The translations under genes were made by a program, and so were the position numbers. Shown in pieces: positions 57,460 through 64,000 of a stretch of DNA of 64,000 nucleotides; position 1 is the stretch's first letter, and each line of letters opens with the position of its first letter. This DNA comes from Undaria pinnatifida (lineage: Eukaryota; Sar; Phaeophyceae; Laminariales; Alariaceae), in assembly GCA_012845835.1 (NCBI GenBank), contig JABAKD010000027.1, positions 7,307,465-7,371,464 of the forward strand. The letters are read 5' to 3'. The notes below the pieces were generated by a model that saw nothing but the letters and a program-made list of their open reading frames with translations, made no database searches and was not told where the DNA came from.

Positions 57460-58134
57460 CGGCCGGTCAACTCCCATTGGAGATCGGCCAATACCCGGAT
57501 GACTTCGTCATGGAGAGGACTTCGCGTTCCGAGATTGCGAAGATAGACGAACTCATATCCGAATGCCCTTTCAAGGATTCTAATGATGTCCAAGGTTTTT
57601 TTGTGGAGCTCAAGGCCCCTACGCTAATGATGTATCGGGACCAACGTCCGACATCGGCCAGACGCAGAGCACAAGGCGCCACCTGTACTTTGACGTCCTG
57701 TTGCGCAGCGACAAAGCGAAGGCGGAGATCGCTAGGCGTCGCGTCGCCGCGACAGCGAAGACATCGATTTGCTGCAATTGTGGCAAGAACCGGTGCTGCG
57801 CGCGCACCTATGACAAGGACAGCGCCAAGAAACCTTCTGAGGCCCACGACAAGAAACACATATATATATATATATTCCAGGGATCAAGCAGAAGGGTCGT
57901 AGCTGGGTGGACTGTTGCTAACAGGGAGCGCCACGCCCATCACAGAACAACGGTACTTACGTCGCTGCTGTGCTGGCCGCTAGCCCCCGTTCCGTCGCCG
58001 ACGAGGAGAAGCCGTCCCTTAACTTGGAGGATGACTGGCATTATTTGGGACTGGCGGCTGGCAGTGACGAAAGGGGTTCGCACTCCAACACGGGCAGATT
58101 CGTCACCATGTTGTTGGTGGACAGTGGAGCGTCA
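57460..58134 (+). pseudogene. Older Copia element: gag and start of protease
   Basis: A gag-like segment (PLEIGQYPDDFVMERTSR, a QDPDDF-type Copia gag motif) in one frame is followed by a Cys cluster (ICCNCGKNRCC) in a second frame. A third frame reads SVADEEKPSLNLEDDWHYLG and ends at LLVDSGAS, the protease active site, exactly where the younger element inserted. Two frame changes show the copy was already decayed. No LTR is visible for it; its 5' end is not resolved. Confidence 0.75.
58130..58134. repeat. Target-site duplication CGTCA, left
   Basis: Five bases directly before the 5' LTR, repeated directly after the 3' LTR. Five base pairs is the normal Copia integrase stagger. Confidence 0.9.
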
Positions 58135-58564
58135 TGTTCGATATAGCTTGTCTCAACGAACAAAGTAGGAACAACGATGGTCACGAAGGATCGTCCGACG
58201 GGGTATTGTCGGATTACCCGACGGTGCATTGCGGAATATTATAGCATGGGAAGGACACGTGGAATAGTCCCGAAGGTCCTTGTAGACTGTTCCTGGAACC
58301 AATCTAGGAACACGTGGAAATATGAGAATGTAGCACCTGTAGTATTTGGGAATTTGGGGCGTTGAGAATATTGCCTGGTGTGGAGCGAGATGGCTTCGCC
58401 CACTCGCCTCACTCCATCTCTTTCCCTCTTATCAGCATCCGGGACCAGCTAATAAAGACATCTATATACCATCTTCTTCACACTGTGTGTTGCAGTGAAG
58501 CTCGCGCCCTGAGACTGGGCTGCTGGGAGCACATTATTCTTCGCATAACCGATTTAATCCAACA
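58135..58564 (+). repeat. 5' LTR of the Copia element
   Basis: 430 bp with TG...CA ends. A TATTATAG string near 58238 is a possible TATA box. AATAAA at about 58452 is a possible polyadenylation signal. Confidence 0.93.
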
Positions 58565-58597
58565 CGTTAACGTGCTTTATACGTTTGAATCGGAACA

Positions 58598-61500
58598 ATG
58601 CCTGGAAGTGAACATGACCAAGAGGAGGCCGGCTCACAAGAAGAAATGATGGTCTTGCTGAGATCATTGGTATTCCGACAAGATCGACTGGAAGAGCGGA
58701 TGGCCAGCGACCGGGGCCGTGGAGAGGCCCAGTCCAACCCTGGCAGGGAACGCCAAGATGGAGTCGTAACCGGTGGGAACTTGCAAGCCCCTGGTGGTGG
58801 TGTACACGTAGACGAGATTAGGTATGACGAATCCGTTGAGAGTTCAGGTGTAAATGTAGGCCCTCGTGAATTCAGTAGTATAAAGCAGGCAGTCCCCAAA
58901 TTCAGCGGTAAACCTGAGGAATTCCCCGTATGGAGTAAGCGGTTCGAAGCGTTCGTATCGATGAGTGGGTGTTTGGGTTCTATGCTTACAGACATAGAGG
59001 TAGCTGTAGGTGACACAACCAAAGACACGCAATACTTTATTTCGCAAGGTTTGAGCCGTCCACACATCAAGAATGCGCGGGTTGCATGGATATGTCTGAC
59101 TGAGAGCATGACTGATACTGACCTATTAGACAGAGTGTTTGCCAGGCAATCGCCAAGCGGTGCTTGGAGAATGCTTCGGGATTGGTTTCTTCCGAAATCA
59201 GTTGCCACACAGGTCAAATGGTCGGACGCGTTTGATGCAGTGAAAATGGAGAAGGGTGAGGAGCCCATGAAATTCTTCAGTCGCGTAAACAAGATTGTTG
59301 GTACTCTTGCTTCGCTTGGTGTGCCGAAATCAGAAGGAGAGGTGAACCGCAAACTGGTACGAGTTCTTACAGCTGACTACGAGATAAAACAACGCACGCT
59401 CTTGTACCGCGATGAAATCACCCGAGCTGAAATAGAGAGCATTGTCAGGCAGAGGCACCTGAGACTTCCCGTGCCAAAAGGAAAGAACGTGGGTCAGGCA
59501 CTGTTTTCGAATGGTGCTGCCCGAGGTGGCCGCGGAGGTGGGCGTGGAGGTAACCGTGGAGGTGGTCGCGGATCCAACCGTAACAATGTTAGGTCGCGAA
59601 ACAAGGAATCAGCGAATGCTGATGCTAGCCAGGGTAGCGAAGGTAGAGGCAGCCCCCCCCCCCCCAAGCAGACCATCCCCCAATCAGAGTATGATAAGGT
59701 GAAGGGTAAGTGCATCCGTTGCTTGGAACCCGGGCACATGTGGTACCAGTGCAAGGCTCGTGTCACCCCGGCTTCGGAGAGGACGTCTGGCGAAGGTGCA
59801 CAGGGACAGAACAACAGTGGTGAGACTGTGTGCTGTCTTGCGAATGCTATGTTTAGCCGTAGTGATGACTCGTGTACTGAGGAACGTAGTGAGAGCATAA
59901 CAGAGAGCTTAGCTGAGAAATGGATAGCAGACAGTGGTGCTTCATTTCACATGACTCATTCGGCTGACCTGTTGAGTGACGTACGACTGTGCGACGACAA
60001 GGTTAGGATCGGTGACAACCACCTGATCGACGTCGTGGGGTATGGCACGCTGACTGTAGTCTTCCCCGGAGATCTAACTGTTAAACTGTTAGATGTGGCA
60101 TACATGCCGGACTTGGCGTTCAATTTGTTTTCGCTAATTGCCGCGCATAAACAGGGAGTAGGATTCATGACCGAGGATGAGGGCTTGTGCATTTCTCTTT
60201 TCGATGGACGGTTGAGATTCGAGGGTGATGGATCTAGTTACTCCAACTTCGCTTGCAGGATAGAGCCAGACTACGGCTATGTGCCGTTTCCCCTATTGAC
60301 ACCCGACCCCGCTGAGAACCGAGGGGAGACTGGTTGCGATTTTCCCCTGGCGTTTCCCGTGCTTGCCCCCGGTAGCGCTGCTTCTGCTGAGACTGCTGTA
60401 GATATTAACATCTTCCACTGCGTGCATGGCCACTCTAACGAACTACTGCTGAGAGAGACCGCAAAGGCACTTGGTGTAGAACTGTTAGGGACGCTAAGAC
60501 CCTGTACTGGCTGTTCTATGGCGAAAGGTTACCGCAAACCAATCCCCAGCAGTACTAAGTCGCGCGCGCCAGAGAAGTTGGGACGGGTCTTTGTTGATCT
60601 AAGTGGCCCTAAGAGAACCCCTTCTCTGTTGGGTAAGAGGTATGTCATGCTAGTGAAGGATGACTTCTCTCGCTACGCCTGGGTATATTTTCTGAAGCAC
60701 AAATCGGATGCAGCAGACGCGTTTAGGAAGTTTTTGGCTGATGTGCGCGCCGACGGTGTCCCCTCGAAGGTTGAGATTGTAAGGTCTGACAACGGTGGGG
60801 AATTCTTTGGTGGGGAGTTTGGAGAGGTGTGCAAACAGTTTTGCATCAAGCAGGAATTCACCAACGCGGACAGCCCAAAGCAGAACGGTGTTGTCGAGAG
60901 AGCGCTAGGCATCATTCAGAACGCAGCGCTTGCTGCGTGCATCCAAGCCCCTATCATTTTCCCGCTCGTTCAACTACCGCCGACTGAATCCCTGTGGGCG
61001 GAAGCGGTGCACTGGTCTTGTGACGCCTTGAACCACACCGCAACCACTGCCAACCCCGGCAACAAGTCTCCGCATGAGATGTGGCATGGAGCTGCCGCAC
61101 CTGCCTCGCCACACCCGTTCCTTCGCCCAGCGTACTGCCGCTGGAACCGCCCGTCCAAGTCGTCACCCCGGGCCGAGAGCTGCTTTTACCTCGGGCCGGG
61201 CATCGACCACCCAAGTGACTCTTTGCGGATGCTCACGCGGGGGAACAGGGTGGTGGAGACTCGAGATGTGACCTGGGAGGCAACGCTTGATGTGGGAGCG
61301 GTACTATCCCAGCTGCCGGAGGTACCGGAACAGGGAGGGACGCAGGGGCTAGAAGATGCGCCAGAGCTGGGAGGGACGGAGGACTTTGTCTCCGCCCCGA
61401 CGACTCCACTGCCGGTTTTGGGGAGGGGAATTCCTCACCAACTCCGTGCGGTGTCCCCGATGACGCCAGCGGTGTCTCCGATACCGCAAGCTGGCGACGA

Positions 61501-61876
61501 GTTTTGCGCCGAAGATGTGGAGCCGAACGACACATCAGCGGTCAGCAGCGAATTATCTGACAGCGACTCTTCGTCTCAGGATGGAAGCGACGCGTCGGCC
61601 TCTGACGATGAAGCTCCAACCCCCACGGCGGTCCGGACTGCTGCACGCCAACTTGGAGCGCACATGTCAGGACCGGGCGATGGTGAAGAGATTCGGGAGG
61701 GACGTACGAGAGCGCAGACCAGGGCGCTCAATCGGGAAGCGGCAGCAGGACTGATTAGTGCGATCGGGCCCTGTGAAGGAGGCCGTGTGTTCCAGGCGCT
61801 ACTGGCGGCGAATGAAGCAGAGTGGCCGCTCATGGTACAAGCTACTGTCGTCAACCCTAGTAGAGTGTGGGTTTGA
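58598..61876 (+). CDS. Copia Gag-protease-integrase polyprotein, 1,092 codons
   Basis: The ATG lies 34 bases after the LTR. Domains by residue: Gag about 90-300 (PKFSGKPEEFPVWSKRFEAF); a Gly/Arg-rich RNA-binding stretch about 310-335; a CCHC zinc knuckle at 372-385 (CIRCLEPGHMWYQC); a retroviral-type aspartic protease with active site DSGAS at 445; an integrase zinc-binding segment about 606-650 (HCVHGH...CTGC); an integrase core with D at about 666 (VFVDLSG), D at about 731 (RSDNGGEF) and E at about 767 (NGVVER), so the DDE triad is intact; then an acidic linker. Near residue 1072 the frame reads NEAEWP, the usual opening of Copia RT, then leaves the RT frame at the deletion and ends after 21 further codons. 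It would normally make particle, protease and integrase but cannot make full RT. Confidence 0.92.
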   Translation: MPGSEHDQEEAGSQEEMMVLLRSLVFRQDRLEERMASDRGRGEAQSNPGRERQDGVVTGGNLQAPGGGVHVDEIRYDESVESSGVNVGPREFSSIKQAVPKFSGKPEEFPVWSKRFEAFVSMSGCLGSMLTDIEVAVGDTTKDTQYFISQGLSRPHIKNARVAWICLTESMTDTDLLDRVFARQSPSGAWRMLRDWFLPKSVATQVKWSDAFDAVKMEKGEEPMKFFSRVNKIVGTLASLGVPKSEGEVNRKLVRVLTADYEIKQRTLLYRDEITRAEIESIVRQRHLRLPVPKGKNVGQALFSNGAARGGRGGGRGGNRGGGRGSNRNNVRSRNKESANADASQGSEGRGSPPPPKQTIPQSEYDKVKGKCIRCLEPGHMWYQCKARVTPASERTSGEGAQGQNNSGETVCCLANAMFSRSDDSCTEERSESITESLAEKWIADSGASFHMTHSADLLSDVRLCDDKVRIGDNHLIDVVGYGTLTVVFPGDLTVKLLDVAYMPDLAFNLFSLIAAHKQGVGFMTEDEGLCISLFDGRLRFEGDGSSYSNFACRIEPDYGYVPFPLLTPDPAENRGETGCDFPLAFPVLAPGSAASAETAVDINIFHCVHGHSNELLLRETAKALGVELLGTLRPCTGCSMAKGYRKPIPSSTKSRAPEKLGRVFVDLSGPKRTPSLLGKRYVMLVKDDFSRYAWVYFLKHKSDAADAFRKFLADVRADGVPSKVEIVRSDNGGEFFGGEFGEVCKQFCIKQEFTNADSPKQNGVVERALGIIQNAALAACIQAPIIFPLVQLPPTESLWAEAVHWSCDALNHTATTANPGNKSPHEMWHGAAAPASPHPFLRPAYCRWNRPSKSSPRAESCFYLGPGIDHPSDSLRMLTRGNRVVETRDVTWEATLDVGAVLSQLPEVPEQGGTQGLEDAPELGGTEDFVSAPTTPLPVLGRGIPHQLRAVSPMTPAVSPIPQAGDEFCAEDVEPNDTSAVSSELSDSDSSSQDGSDASASDDEAPTPTAVRTAARQLGAHMSGPGDGEEIREGRTRAQTRALNREAAAGLISAIGPCEGGRVFQALLAANEAEWPLMVQATVVNPSRVWV

Positions 61877-62909
61877 GCAGTGCTTGGTAGACCCGTGCGT
61901 GTTTCGACTAATGTTGAATGACGCGGTTGTGGCGATGCTGGTGGTCCACGTGGACGACATCAAGATCGCAGCGACCAAGGGGGTGACGTATTCGGTAGTA
62001 GCTGATCTCAATAAGAGATTCCCTACAAAACATCTGGGCGAGGTTACGTGGTACATGGGTAGCGAGTACAGGAGGGATCGTGAGAAGGGAACCTTGGAGA
62101 TTTCACAGACTCAGTTCATCCGAAACGTTGTCGACCGTTTCGGTATCACTAAGACCAGCCCCATCCCCGCTTCACCGTCGTTGGACCTCAGGTACGTGAG
62201 TGATGAGGAACCTGTGGTGGACGCGAATTTCCGTGAAATTGTGGGGAGTTTGATGTGGATTGCGAACCAGACGAGACCTGACATCTCAAACGCAGTGCGA
62301 GCGATTGCGCGGTTCTCGCACGATCCTAAGGAAGTACACGTGAAGGCTGCTAGGAAGGTTCTCGAGTACTTGAGCGCTACAGCCCACTTGGGCTTGACTT
62401 TCAGGAAAGAGAGTAAGTTGGGGGATGTACAGTTGGAATACGACCTAGAGACGTACGTAGACGCAGACTACGCCCACAAGGCCGAGGACAGGCGTTCGGT
62501 ATCTGGTGTAGCTGTTTGCTGCGGAGGAACGCTCGTATCTTGGTTTTCTAGGACGCAGAAATGCGTTACGCTCTCCACCACTGAGGCCGAGTACGTAGCG
62601 ATGGCCGACGGGGTGAAGGAGGCCCTGTACGTGCGAGGAGTCTTGGTTTTCTTGATGCCTAGTCTTGGATCGCCGAGCATTGGAGTGTTTGAAGACAACA
62701 AAGGGGCGATTGACTTGGCCAAAAACCCACTGAGTTCGTCAAACAGCAAGCACATCGATGTGAGGTACCACTTCCTGCGCGAGTTGGTGGGAAAAGGAGA
62801 TTTATGCGTCAAGTACTTAAGGACGGAGGATCAACATGCGGACATTCTCACCAAGGCGATTGCTCGGGAGAGTTTTGAGAAACACCGTGACTTTTTGTTG
62901 GGGATATAA
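61812..62909 (+). pseudogene. Copia reverse transcriptase C-terminal half plus RNase H, out of frame
   Basis: The frame is shifted relative to Gag-integrase. It begins at KQSGRSWYKLLSSTLVECGF (the mid-RT LKQ.GR.W motif). It keeps the catalytic pair in VVHVDDIKIA near 61945-61960 and the thumb region, then RNase H motifs YVDADYA (about 62455), STTEAEYVAMADG (about 62577), EDNKGAIDLAKN and KHIDVRYHFLRE, and ends with TAA at 62907. The RT fingers and the palm segment carrying the first catalytic Asp are absent. It cannot be translated as an active enzyme without a shift and the missing segment. Confidence 0.9.
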
Positions 62910-62977
62910 GTTTTCCGTCGTAAATTGCTTTTGGGAGTTGCCAGTGTTGTTGGAGGCTTGTTAGTTGATCCAGCGCC

Positions 62978-62985
62978 AGGGAGGG
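62978..62985 (+). other. Polypurine tract
   Basis: AGGGAGGG abuts the 3' LTR start, the expected plus-strand primer position. Confidence 0.75.
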
Positions 62986-63415
62986 TGTTCGATATAGCTT
63001 GTCTCAACGAACAAAGTAGGAACAACGATGGTCACGAAGGATCGTCCGACGGGGTATTGTCGGATTACCCGACGGTGCATTGCGGAATATTATAGCATGG
63101 GAAGGACACGTGGAATAGTCCCGAAGGTCCTTGTAGACTGTTCCTGGAACCAATCTAGGAACACGTGGAAATATGAGAATGTAGCACCTGTAGTATTTGG
63201 GAATTTGGGGCGTTGAGAATATTGCCTGGTGTGGAGCGAGATGGCTTCGCCCACTCGCCTCACTCCATCTCTTTCCCTCTTATCAGCATCCGGGACCAGC
63301 TAATAAAGACATCTATATACCATCTTCTTCACACTGTGTGTTGCAGTGAAGCTCGCGCCCTGAGACTGGGCTGCTGGGAGCACATTATTCTTCGCATAAC
63401 CGATTTAATCGAACA
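62986..63415 (+). repeat. 3' LTR of the Copia element
   Basis: Same length and sequence as the 5' LTR except the base four from the end (G here, C there), which keeps the perfect 7-bp terminal inverted repeat TGTTCGA/TCGAACA. Confidence 0.93.
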
Positions 63416-63420
63416 CGTCA
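63416..63420. repeat. Target-site duplication CGTCA, right
   Basis: Matches the left copy exactly. Host protease coding sequence resumes after it. Confidence 0.9.
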
Positions 63421-63760
63421 GACTATATACTTGGTAGACGAGCTGATTCCCAGACTTTCACACAGCATGAGGGACAAGACGATGAAGGAGCCGAAGACCA
63501 CCGTGACCGCTGCTAACAAGGTATTCGCGACTGCAACTGGTACAATTGGGGATACATCATCAAGCTGACTACAGTAGGACGCAACTTTTTCTCGTCCTCC
63601 AAGGAAAATAAATCGCGGCTCAGCATCACCCTCGAGACAGGAAACCCCGGAGCCCTCACTTGCGCCCCCCCCCTTCAGTCCGATAGCAACAGATCGCTTC
63701 CACTGAATCATCACCCGAGGGACATGGTTTTGTGCTCGTGCGGCTTGTCTCTTCGCACCC
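63421..63760 (+). pseudogene. Older Copia element resumes: protease and pre-integrase
   Basis: After the right target duplication the frame reads LVDELIPRLSHSM, then PKTTVTAANKVFATATGTI, a typical Copia protease continuation. After a stop at about 63564, a second frame gives TTVGRNFFSSSKENKSRL, then SITLETGNP and LPLNHHPRDM, the usual segment after protease. Relative to DSGAS upstream the frame is off by one base, so the old ORF was broken or broke later. Degenerate remains continue towards the window end. Confidence 0.75.
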
Positions 63761-64000
63761 GGGGTGGCGCGATTGAGAATGTCATCAGCGCTTGCTGCAG
63801 TCACGTAAGCGCCGGCACCAAGGGGGCCAATACACCTCGAAACTCCCGGAAACTATGTGTCGACTCCGGCATCGCAATGGAGTGCACAGCGACCATTGCG
63901 CCCCAGCAGAACGAGGATTCGAACGGGGCTGATGGACGGTTGCTGCCATGAGCAGGTGCGCACAATCAACGACTCGCCGGAGGCGGCTGTTGCCGCTGAG

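Larger units (their letters stand above)
58135..63415 (+). mobile_element. Ty1/Copia LTR retrotransposon, young but RT-deleted
   Basis: Length is 5,281 bp with two 430-bp LTRs starting TGTTCGA and ending TCGAACA (5' copy TCCAACA), flanked by CGTCA duplications at 58130-58134 and 63416-63420. Gene order gag, protease, integrase, RT, RNase H places it in Copia (Pseudoviridae type). A purine tract AGGGAGGG directly precedes the 3' LTR. No clear tRNA-matching primer site is seen after the 5' LTR. Reading the two LTRs side by side shows one base difference (58560 C, 63411 G), so insertion is recent. An internal deletion in RT makes it non-autonomous. It sits inside an older Copia element. Confidence 0.93.

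Noticed and set aside
58177-58365. 62-codon frame present in both LTRs
   Set aside because: Identical because the LTRs are identical; LTRs do not normally encode protein and it matches nothing I know.
1-64000. CRISPR arrays, bacterial operons, riboswitches, rRNA
   Set aside because: None seen; splice structure and repeats are eukaryotic, and the tandem arrays lack regular repeat/spacer alternation.

Overview
The window is nuclear DNA of an intron-rich eukaryote. The best fit is a stramenopile alga, probably a brown alga of the Ectocarpus type. The reasons are short exons in kilobase introns, GC-rich exons beside long C or G runs, many small non-autonomous repeats, and a fresh Ty1/Copia element. 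The lineage is inferred from style; no marker gene here proves it. Positions 5400-5899 are an assembly gap of exactly 500 N.

Layout. (1) About 1.3-29.8 kb, plus strand: 17 exons whose splice phases all agree can be chained into one 5'-incomplete gene. It encodes a roughly 1,250-residue protein with two EF-hand pairs, long low-complexity and helical linkers, and an EH-like domain near the C terminus. Its introns are full of repeats: a TAGATC-type satellite, CCCGA and CCCAA pentamer arrays, a 1.6 kb foldback palindrome, a nested tandem array at 20 kb, interstitial TTAGGG tracts and several MITE families. (2) About 30-37 kb: repeats, plus a decayed minus-strand ORF (32.7-34.7 kb) interrupted by a palindrome-bounded repeat. 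(3) About 37.26-44.08 kb, minus strand: a seven-exon gene, all introns in phase 0, for a roughly 890-residue low-complexity protein with three NPF tripeptides (the classic EH-domain ligand) and a run of SPR repeats. It converges on the EH-like gene. (4) About 44.1-49.7 kb: no gene seen; a tRNA-derived SINE, a candidate solo LTR, hairpins. (5) 49704-54639, plus: the four-exon nuclear gene for mitochondrial ribosomal protein bL20, the most secure host gene here; its first intron holds a roughly 133-bp tandem array ending in an inverted copy. (6) About 55.9-57 kb: another inverted/tandem array. (7) 57.4-64 kb: a decayed Copia element (gag/protease) split at its protease DSGAS codons by a younger Copia element (58135-63415) with 430-bp LTRs differing at one observed base and a CGTCA target duplication. 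The young element has lost the N-terminal half of its reverse transcriptase at a junction where one string reads as two canonical Copia motifs in two frames.

Functional reading: bL20m serves the mitochondrial large ribosomal subunit. The EF-hand/EH-like gene and the NPF-rich gene could belong to the same endocytic or membrane-trafficking interaction network, but this rests on motif recognition only. All exon boundaries come from reading splice signals and phase, not from transcripts.
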